The translations under genes were made by a program, and so were the position numbers. This document shows, one piece after another, positions 1 to 5,953 of a stretch of 43,952 nt of DNA (position 1 is the first letter of the stretch; each line of letters begins with the position of its first letter). The notes under the pieces were generated by a model that was given only the letters and a program-made list of their open reading frames with translations, searched no databases and was not told the DNA's origin. Source of the DNA: a virus; IMG/VR virus record IMGVR_UViG_3300046368_000501, positions 1 to 43,952 of that record; one strand, 5' to 3'.

Positions 1-220
1 AGAATCCAACACCCCAAAAACTATGGTGTGGTAGTCCTGTAGGGCTGTCTGAGTTTACTTGATTAGTTTTTGCCCAATAAGAATTTCTAGTTATCCTATC
101 ATCAATACAATGATGCATCGTTGTAGACAAGTAATCATCTAAAACGTATACCTTTTGCAAAGGCATATCTTTGATATGGAAAGGTTCTTTAATGAACTCT
201 AACTCAACGTTAAACCCCAT
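1..220 (-). CDS. Partial protein, possible 2OG-Fe(II) oxygenase-like
   Basis: An open frame starts with ATG at 220 and runs off the left edge of the window, so only the first 73 residues are visible. It begins MGFNVELEFIKEPF and includes VYVLDDYLSTTMHHC and LPHHSFWGVGF. The 'V.V.DD.L' opening followed by a histidine-rich LPHHSF segment resembles the N-terminal part of phage 2OG-Fe(II) oxygenase-like proteins, which often lie near fibre genes. The catalytic HxD...H triad cannot be judged because the rest is missing. The start lies 3 bases after the stop of the preceding gene, so it is the last visible member of the minus-strand fibre operon. That it is a gene is well supported by tight spacing and an uninterrupted frame; the family assignment is tentative. 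Confidence 0.5.
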   Translation of the reverse strand, partial: MGFNVELEFIKEPFHIKDMPLQKVYVLDDYLSTTMHHCIDDRITRNSYWAKTNQVNSDSPTGLPHHSFWGVGF

Positions 221-223
221 TGA

Positions 224-781
224 CTACGGCCTAGTATCTTCTGGCGTATATGGACTAGGTAATTCACTCTGATAAGCGTCATAGTCTTTTAAGAAGTCTT
301 CTCTAGTAGATTGGATTTCTTGAACTAGTTGGTCTAAAACAGAGTTAACTGCATCTGCAAATTCCATTGCTCTTCTAGCGTTATTTCTATGTGGATGATT
401 CGAACCTTCTCTACCAGCATAAGTAACTTCAGATAGATTATCAAAGTTATACTGTTTACATTCTTGGTCGATGTAATCTTTAGTTGTACTATAAAGAGTA
501 TTGATAAATTGCATATTGAGACTGTGACCTATAGGTGGTTCACTATTCTCAATGTATTGTTCAATCATTTCACACTCTTCTTTTGAGAGTGCAGTTTTTT
601 GTTGTCGGTCAAAAGCTAGACCTTCTTCCCAGTTTAATATTTTAACTTCTATATCATCATAGATGATAACATCAAACTCAAAATCAAAAGCTGGTTTGTC
701 TACAGAATCGTAATTGTATTCAAGTCCGTTAGGTTTACGGATGAATAAAGTTCCTTCACTGTCATATATAAATGCGTTCAT
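224..781 (-). CDS. Conserved-looking hypothetical protein, possible fibre-assembly type
   Basis: This 185-residue acidic soluble protein has no signal peptide or membrane segment. The N-terminal third is beta-rich in appearance (FIYDSEGTLFIRKPNG, then FEFDVIIYDDIEVKIL). The C-terminal half looks helical, with AGREGSNHPHRNNARRAMEF followed by an amphipathic helix ending in LKDYDAYQSELPSPYTPED. A small acidic protein directly downstream of fibre genes is reminiscent of tail-fibre assembly chaperones, but I do not recognise a diagnostic motif and offer this only as a possibility. A Shine-Dalgarno-like GAGGAA lies just upstream of the ATG at 781. It sits between the glycosyltransferase gene (30 nt upstream) and the partial gene at 220 (3 nt downstream), so it is probably co-transcribed with both. 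Confidence 0.6.
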   Translation of the reverse strand: MNAFIYDSEGTLFIRKPNGLEYNYDSVDKPAFDFEFDVIIYDDIEVKILNWEEGLAFDRQQKTALSKEECEMIEQYIENSEPPIGHSLNMQFINTLYSTTKDYIDQECKQYNFDNLSEVTYAGREGSNHPHRNNARRAMEFADAVNSVLDQLVQEIQSTREDFLKDYDAYQSELPSPYTPEDTRP

Positions 782-811
782 AATTTAGTTCCTCGGTAAT
801 ATTATAACATA

Positions 812-2389
812 CTAATCGCCAATTGGCAATCTTCTTTTCACTTTTAAAAAGTCTTCAAGATTATTTATGGTTGAATAATCCATCCCTTTTACCCATGGGC
901 CACCACGTGTATAATGTATACCACTGTAGTTGTACTTTTCTTCATGGTTATCATATCCTTCTACAAAGATATAATGTTCGGGTATTTTAGAGATTTTATC
1001 TGTCCACTCAAATTGATGTAGCTGTTTTCCTGTCCAAGTGTTAACAACTTCGGGTGTTAGCTTCTTACAGTCTTCATGTCCATTATTGAATACCATCATA
1101 CTAGACCAAAGCTTCTTAGGGTAATCTATATTAACTTCACCATCAAACTTTGTTTCATCATGTTTGTATTGTGGATATTGTATACATGCAACAGCATCAT
1201 TAGGGTTTAAGTAGTAAAACATTGGTAGTATACTTTTATTAAAGATGAAGTCATCATCAATAAAGATACTAAATCCTTCGTAGTTCTCTAAGTAAGGTAT
1301 TAGGAATCTACTGTATGTAAATTCAGTACTTTGATTTGCATACTCTCTAGTATACTCGGGAATCTTAGAAATGTCAAGTATTTTAACTTCGGGTTCCCAT
1401 TTAACTTGGTCATGCATCCAACCTCTACCAAATCCGTTTTTAATACTTTCTAGGATTGCAAACTTAGAACACTTAGACAAATCTCCATGTCTACTATCAT
1501 GTCCAATATAGATTGTTAGGGGTTTACCTTTTGCAAGTTCATAGACCTGTTTGTTAAATGCATGTACTTCATCTCTGAAATCTAAGTCCATTAATGCAGT
1601 ATTATATTCAATACAACCATCCACATATGTGAATGAACAATGGTATTGCTTGTCTAATCTCTTTAACTTAGTATACCACATCTCTAATACGCTGTCAAGG
1701 CTTGTCGGTTCAACTTTCACAACATCAAAATTATCTATTACCATAATTTCCATATCGTTGTCTTGCATCTCTTCAAAGACACCCGAACGAATAGAGCCTG
1801 GGTGTATTCTAAATGTGTAAGTAGATTCAGTATTCATACCAGTGACACCATTATCTACAACATATCCTTGAATAGGAGCTCTTAAACCTTCCTCTTGGAT
1901 ACTTTGAATTAGCCAGTGTGCTTTTGCACCGTGATAATACATAGACAACAATGAACCCTCTGCATGTTGGTCTCTGTTTTCAACTGTGTCCCAATCGATT
2001 AATGTATCTATATCTACATATCCATTAGAATCTTTCATGTCCATACCTGCTACGCCTGGAATTACCTTTCTAGGTTTCTCTGCATAACCAACTGGTAAAA
2101 ACTTGTGATAAGTTACTGACTCATTTCTTAATCCATTGAACCCACCAAATCTGTTTTCTTTTCTTAGATATTCAAAGTCTTTCCACTTTGCAATCTTTAC
2201 TGGTGGTAGAATTTCTTTGAACATCCACTCAAGTATTTTATAGGTTTCTGAAGTTTTTGAATAGCCTGGTTCTATATTAAATGCACCAAGATGAAAATTA
2301 CCAATGGCCTGTCTTTCTTGTGAGGTTATCTTAGGGTCATAAGGTTTTATTAATTCTTTTGCTTGTTCTAGGGTTTCAATTTTCTGCAT
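812..2389 (-). CDS. Two-module protein: ParB-like HPGS domain + GT8-like glycosyltransferase
   Basis: The protein has 525 residues in two modules. Around residues 155-225 is a ParB/sulfiredoxin-like segment with HWLIQSIQEEGLRAPIQGY, then FRIHPGSIR (HPGSIR at 196-201) and VIDNFDVV. The same arrangement recurs in the plus-strand gene at 40315-41031. From about residue 291 (LTIYIGHDSR) to 505 is a glycosyltransferase of family 8/GT-A type: a YSRFLIPYL segment (359-367), the acidic metal-binding stretch FIDDDF (DDD 378-380), and a C-terminal IHYTRGGPW (491-499) matching the 'H-T-G-G-P-W' end typical of such enzymes. It would transfer sugar from a nucleotide-sugar donor to an acceptor that cannot be predicted, perhaps a fibre protein or host glycan. 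GGAGATACC before the ATG is a good ribosome site. A terminator (2427-2450) separates it from the octad-repeat gene upstream, and a weak late-promoter variant (2414-2421) lies between. Family assignment is from motifs only. Confidence 0.75.
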   Translation of the reverse strand: MQKIETLEQAKELIKPYDPKITSQERQAIGNFHLGAFNIEPGYSKTSETYKILEWMFKEILPPVKIAKWKDFEYLRKENRFGGFNGLRNESVTYHKFLPVGYAEKPRKVIPGVAGMDMKDSNGYVDIDTLIDWDTVENRDQHAEGSLLSMYYHGAKAHWLIQSIQEEGLRAPIQGYVVDNGVTGMNTESTYTFRIHPGSIRSGVFEEMQDNDMEIMVIDNFDVVKVEPTSLDSVLEMWYTKLKRLDKQYHCSFTYVDGCIEYNTALMDLDFRDEVHAFNKQVYELAKGKPLTIYIGHDSRHGDLSKCSKFAILESIKNGFGRGWMHDQVKWEPEVKILDISKIPEYTREYANQSTEFTYSRFLIPYLENYEGFSIFIDDDFIFNKSILPMFYYLNPNDAVACIQYPQYKHDETKFDGEVNIDYPKKLWSSMMVFNNGHEDCKKLTPEVVNTWTGKQLHQFEWTDKISKIPEHYIFVEGYDNHEEKYNYSGIHYTRGGPWVKGMDYSTINNLEDFLKVKRRLPIGD

Positions 2390-2413
2390 GGTATCTCCAT
2401 AATATCTGTCCTA

Positions 2414-2421
2414 TATTTAGT
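2414..2421 (-). promoter_or_regulatory. Possible late promoter, ACTAAATA variant
   Basis: On the minus strand the octamer reads ACTAAATA. It lies between the terminator at 2427-2450 and the glycosyltransferase start at 2389. It matches TATAAATA at six of eight positions. The position after a terminator is what makes it plausible. The same variant occurs at 12805-12812. Confidence 0.35.
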
Positions 2422-2426
2422 AAGAT

Positions 2427-2450
2427 AAAAAAAACCCCTCTTTCGAGGGG
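2427..2450 (-). terminator. Rho-independent terminator after octad-repeat gene
   Basis: On the minus strand, CCCCTC-GAAA-GAGGGG forms a 6-bp GC-rich stem with a GNRA tetraloop and is followed directly by eight U residues. It lies 26 bases beyond the stop of the gene at 2476-4098. Confidence 0.9.
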
Positions 2451-2475
2451 TCTTTGTTCACTGTCGGGTAGGTTC

Positions 2476-4098
2476 CTATGATGTGATTGGTGTTGCAGGC
2501 CATTGTTGTGATACCACTCCATCCCATCTTGCTTCGGGTGTTCTCCCTTGTCTTGAATAGGTGAATGGACTTCTATGCTGATAAGTCGTTGGTGTCTGAC
2601 CTGTTCTTTGATATGTAAACGGACTTCTATGGTTATAAGTCGTTGGTGTCTGACCTTGTCTAGCATACGTAAACGGTGACCTGTGAGAATATGTTACAGT
2701 TGTTTGACCAGTTCTTTGATACGTAAACGGTGTCTGTGCATTCCTTATGTTTGGTTCTTGAGCAGCTGCAATATAAGGATACGGATTCTGTTTGTTTCTT
2801 ATATTGGGTTCTTGTGCATTTACAGGATTCCTATAAGTGAACGGTGACCTATGTTGATACGTAGAAGGTTGACGTGCATTACTAGGATTCTGATAAGTAA
2901 ACGGTGACCTATGACTATACGTAAACGGTGTCTGATTGTTTCTAATATTAGGTTCTTGTTGACTTCTAATATTAGGTTGTTGTGCATCTCTAATATTAGG
3001 TTCCTGTGCAGATACAGGACTTCTATATGTAAATGGTGACCTATGACTATACGTAAACGGTGTTTGTGCGTTTCTAATATTAGGTTCTTGTTGTGACCTT
3101 ATATTTGGTTCTTGTTGGTTTCTAATATTAGGCTCTTGTGCATTACTAGGATTCTGATAAGTAAACGGTGACCTATGACTATAGGTAAACGCTGCCTGAT
3201 TGTTTCTAATATTAGGTTCTTGTTGTGACCTAATGTTCGGTTGTTGTATGTTTCTAATATTAGGTTCTTGTCCATTACTAGGATTCTGATAAGTAAACGG
3301 TGACCTATGACTATACGTAAACGGTGTCTGATTGTTTCTTATGTTTGGTTCTTGTTGTGACCTAATGTTCGGTTCTTGTTGGTTTCTAATATTAGGCTCT
3401 TGTCCATTTACAGGATTTCTGTATGTAAACGGAGACCTATGGTTATAAGTAAACGCTGCTTGTGCATTTCTAATATTAGGTTCTTGTTGACTTCTAATAT
3501 TAGGTTCTTGTGCCGAACGTATATTAGGTTCTTGTCCATTTACAGGACTTCTATATGTAAATGGAGACCTGTGGTTATAAGTAAACGGTGTTTGACCCTG
3601 TCTTGCATATGTAAATGGTGACCTATGAGAATACGTTAACGGTGACCTATGTGAATACGTTAAAGGTGACCTATGTTGATATGAACTCGGTTGTCTTGCT
3701 TCTCTTATGTTAGGTTGTTGTGCAGATACAGGACTTCTATATGTAAATGGTGACCTATGATTATATGTAAACGGAGACCTATGGTTATAAGTAAACGGTT
3801 GTCTTGCATTAGCAATGTAAGGTACTCTGTATGTAAACGGATTCCTTGCATTATTAGGTTGTCTTGCGTTAGTAGGGTTCCTATATGTAAATGGTGCTTG
3901 GAATGTGAACGGTTGTTGACCATTCGCTGGATACCTAGCATTATACGTAAATGGTGCTTGGAATGTGAACGGTTGCTGTGCATTCGCTGGATACCTTGCA
4001 CTATACGTAAATGGTTGTTGAACAATCGAAGGCGTCTGTACATCAACGGACACTTGTCCGTTTTTGATAGTCGGTTGTTGTCTTTGACCTATTGGCAT
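2476..4098 (-). CDS. Octapeptide-repeat virion-type protein (540 aa)
   Basis: Nearly the whole protein consists of proline-led octads of the form P-x-[TI]-[YR]-x-x-x-x, such as PFTYSHRS, PNIRSQQE and PTTYNHRS, interrupted by RNPVNGQ-type linkers. About 18 PNIR motifs are present. Residues 187-406 are five consecutive copies of a 44-residue super-repeat (10+8+8+8+10). The N-terminus (1-30) and the last 20 residues (from PEARWDG) are outside the regular repeat. There is no signal peptide, membrane segment, or catalytic motif. It lies inside a tail-fibre cluster with three relatives (4137-5894, 13432-14604, 14604-16346), so I infer a fibre, whisker or decoration protein. Such arrays are reminiscent of repeat proteins I associate with marine phages, but I know of no function. 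Long spurious frames on both strands here are products of the repeat. A strong terminator follows. No clear late promoter is seen before it, so it is probably transcribed with the gene at 4137. Confidence 0.8.
   Translation of the reverse strand: MPIGQRQQPTIKNGQVSVDVQTPSIVQQPFTYSARYPANAQQPFTFQAPFTYNARYPANGQQPFTFQAPFTYRNPTNARQPNNARNPFTYRVPYIANARQPFTYNHRSPFTYNHRSPFTYRSPVSAQQPNIREARQPSSYQHRSPLTYSHRSPLTYSHRSPFTYARQGQTPFTYNHRSPFTYRSPVNGQEPNIRSAQEPNIRSQQEPNIRNAQAAFTYNHRSPFTYRNPVNGQEPNIRNQQEPNIRSQQEPNIRNNQTPFTYSHRSPFTYQNPSNGQEPNIRNIQQPNIRSQQEPNIRNNQAAFTYSHRSPFTYQNPSNAQEPNIRNQQEPNIRSQQEPNIRNAQTPFTYSHRSPFTYRSPVSAQEPNIRDAQQPNIRSQQEPNIRNNQTPFTYSHRSPFTYQNPSNARQPSTYQHRSPFTYRNPVNAQEPNIRNKQNPYPYIAAAQEPNIRNAQTPFTYQRTGQTTVTYSHRSPFTYARQGQTPTTYNHRSPFTYQRTGQTPTTYQHRSPFTYSRQGRTPEARWDGVVSQQWPATPITS
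2881..3540 (-). repeat. Five tandem 132-bp coding repeats (44 aa each)
   Basis: Residues 187-230, 231-274, 275-318, 319-362 and 363-406 of the 540-residue protein align without gaps. The pattern is [NS][GA]QEPNIR.. / Q.PNIRSQ / QEPNIRN. / Q..FTY.H / RSPFTY..P[VS]. At DNA level this is a 660-bp array of 132-bp units that remain highly similar. Confidence 0.9.
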
Positions 4099-4136
4099 TT
4101 TAGATTGTTCCTGTTATATTAATATTTCTCATTTGC

Positions 4137-5894
4137 TTACGGCTCCATGACATTAGGTGGATTACCACCACCAAAAGTGAAGTAGTATGTAAACGGACTT
4201 CTGTGTTGGTACGTTATGGGTTGTTGTGCAATACTTGGGGCCCTAGAGTTTGCACCAGTTCTTGCGTTTGCAATGTAAGGCACTCTATATGTAAATGGGT
4301 TTCTTGCACTATTTGGTTGTCTTGCATTCGCTATATAAGGTTGTCTATATGTGAATGGGTTCCTTGCATCGTTAGGTTGCCTTGCATTAGTAGGGTTCCT
4401 GTACGTAAATGGTGCTTGGAATGTAAAAGGTTGCTGTGCATTCGCTGGATACCTTGCATCATACGTGAATGGACTCCTTGCATCTCTAATGTTAGGTTGT
4501 TGTGCAGAACGAATATTAGGTTCTTGTGCAGATACAGGATTCCTATATGTAAACGGAGACCTATGGTTATAAGTAAACGCTGCCTGATTATTTCTAATAT
4601 TAGGTTCTTGTTGTGACCTAATATTTGGTTCTTGTTGTGACCTAATATTTGGTTCTTGTGCATTTGCAATATAAGGATACGGTTGTTGTGCAGAACGAAT
4701 ATTAGGTTCTTGAGCAGACACAGGGTTCCTATATGTGAACGGTGACCTATGTTGATACGTAAATGGAGACCTATGATTATATGTCAAAGGACTTCTATGT
4801 TGGTATGTACTAGGTTGTCTTGCTTCTCTTATGTTAGGCTCTTGTGCAGATACAGGACTTCTATATGTAAATGGAGACCTATGAGAATATTCCAAAGGCG
4901 ACCTATGTGAATATGTTAACGGTGACCTATGTTGATAAGTTGCAGGCTGTCTTGCATCTCTAATATTAGGTTCTTGTCCATTCACTGGATTTCTGTAAGT
5001 GAATGGAGACCTATGTTGATAGGTAAATGGTGACCTGTGAGAATATGTCAAAGGACTTCTATGTTGGTATGTACTAGGTTGTCTTGCTTCTCTAATATTA
5101 GGTTCTTGTCCATTCACTGGATTTCTGTACTCGAATGGAGACCTATGATTATATGTCAAAGGCGACCTATGTGAATATGTTAACGGTGACCTATGTTGAT
5201 ACGTAGAAGGTTGTCTTGCATCTCTAATAAAAGGTGCTTGTCCATTCACTGGATTCCTATATGTAAACGGTGACCTATGTTGATACGTAAATGGAGACCT
5301 ATGACTATACGTTAAAGGACTTCTATGTTGATAAGTTGCAGGCTGTCTTGCATCTCTAATATTAGGTTCTTGTCCATTCACTGGATTTCTGTAAGTGAAC
5401 GGTGTCTGTGCATTCCTTATGTTTGGTTCTTGTGCATTTACAGGGTTTTGATATGTAAACGGTGACCTATGTTGATAAGTCGTTGGTGTTTGACCTTGTC
5501 TAGCATATGTAAATGGACTTCTATGTTGGTATGTACTAGGTTGTCTTGCTTGTGCTATATAAGGATACGGCTGTTGTTGGTCTCTTATATTAGGTTCTTG
5601 TGCATTTGCAATATAAGGATACGGATTCTGTTGGTTCCTTATGTTAGGCTCTTGTGCATTTGCAATATAAGGATACGGATTCTGTTTGTTTCTTATATTG
5701 GGTTCTTGTCCATTTGCAATGTATGGATAAGGAACTTGAGTCGCAGTCTGCCCCGATGCGTTATTCCATCCTGTAGGGGTTTTAATGTAGATTTGGTCAA
5801 CTGCTTTCCATGTGGAACTAGCTGTTTTTACCCATGCACCTTGAGTTGAATTCCAACCTGCTGGTGTTTTGACCTTTTGTGAACCTGTTGCCAT
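4137..5894 (-). CDS. Octapeptide-repeat virion-type protein (585 aa) with GW-type head
   Basis: This is a second octad-repeat protein. Unlike its neighbour it has a distinct head (residues 1-54) containing KTPAGWN (9-15), WVKTASSTWK (21-30) and IYIKTPTGWN (35-44). That is a duplicated K-TP-GWN motif of the kind seen in short phage attachment modules. Residues 55-570 are octads: PYPYIANAQE decads near the start, then HRSPLTY and HRSPFTY octads, then ARYPANAQQPF segments that also occur at the N-terminus of the 540-residue protein. Residues 173-392 are five 44-residue super-repeats. The tail is GGGNPPNVMEP. An AATAAATA late-type octamer lies 24 nt before the ATG. I infer a fibre or decoration protein from content and location. 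The C-terminal octads of this protein resemble the N-terminal octads of the next one, suggesting duplication. Confidence 0.8.
   Translation of the reverse strand: MATGSQKVKTPAGWNSTQGAWVKTASSTWKAVDQIYIKTPTGWNNASGQTATQVPYPYIANGQEPNIRNKQNPYPYIANAQEPNIRNQQNPYPYIANAQEPNIRDQQQPYPYIAQARQPSTYQHRSPFTYARQGQTPTTYQHRSPFTYQNPVNAQEPNIRNAQTPFTYRNPVNGQEPNIRDARQPATYQHRSPLTYSHRSPFTYQHRSPFTYRNPVNGQAPFIRDARQPSTYQHRSPLTYSHRSPLTYNHRSPFEYRNPVNGQEPNIREARQPSTYQHRSPLTYSHRSPFTYQHRSPFTYRNPVNGQEPNIRDARQPATYQHRSPLTYSHRSPLEYSHRSPFTYRSPVSAQEPNIREARQPSTYQHRSPLTYNHRSPFTYQHRSPFTYRNPVSAQEPNIRSAQQPYPYIANAQEPNIRSQQEPNIRSQQEPNIRNNQAAFTYNHRSPFTYRNPVSAQEPNIRSAQQPNIRDARSPFTYDARYPANAQQPFTFQAPFTYRNPTNARQPNDARNPFTYRQPYIANARQPNSARNPFTYRVPYIANARTGANSRAPSIAQQPITYQHRSPFTYYFTFGGGNPPNVMEP
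4719..5378 (-). repeat. Five tandem 132-bp coding repeats (44 aa each), HRSP-rich version
   Basis: Residues 173-216, 217-260, 261-304, 305-348 and 349-392 of the 585-residue protein follow [NS][GA]Q.P.IR.A / RQP.TYQH / RSPLTY.H / RSP..Y.H / RSPF.YR.PV. The period (10+8+8+8+10) is the same as in the array at 2881-3540, but most octads are of HRSP..Y type instead of PNIR type. Confidence 0.9.
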
Positions 5895-5918
5895 TTAGTT
5901 ATCCATTAATAATACTGT

Positions 5919-5926
5919 TATTTATT
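5919..5926 (-). promoter_or_regulatory. Probable late promoter, AATAAATA
   Basis: The minus strand reads AATAAATA, one mismatch from the T4 late consensus. It is 24 nt before the ATG at 5894 and just after the hairpin at 5937-5953. Confidence 0.6.
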
Positions 5927-5936
5927 AGAATCCTAA

Positions 5937-5953
5937 ACTCCTAGATTAGGAGT
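5937..5953 (-). terminator. Hairpin overlapping stop of the 871-aa fibre gene
   Basis: ACTCCTA / TAGGAGT forms a 7-bp perfect inverted repeat with a 3-base loop that includes the TAA stop of the fibre gene (5946-5948). The U-tract is poor, so it could be a weak terminator or an mRNA 3' end stabiliser. Confidence 0.5.

Noticed and set aside
861-872. A CATAAATA-like octamer on the minus strand.
   Set aside because: It lies inside the glycosyltransferase gene near its end, far from the next ATG relative to the other sites, in an AT-rich genome where chance matches are expected.
2881-5378. Regular DNA repeats that could suggest a CRISPR array.
   Set aside because: The 24-bp and 132-bp periodicities are in-frame codon repeats of octads. 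There are no unique spacers of uniform length and no cas genes.
2376-5849. Several long open frames on both strands across the octad-repeat genes (for example 2376-2666, 3376-3621, 3705-4046, 4331-4669, 5469-5849).
   Set aside because: Repeated DNA lacking stops in one frame tends to lack them in others; these frames translate the same repeats out of register, lack ribosome sites and overlap the real genes.
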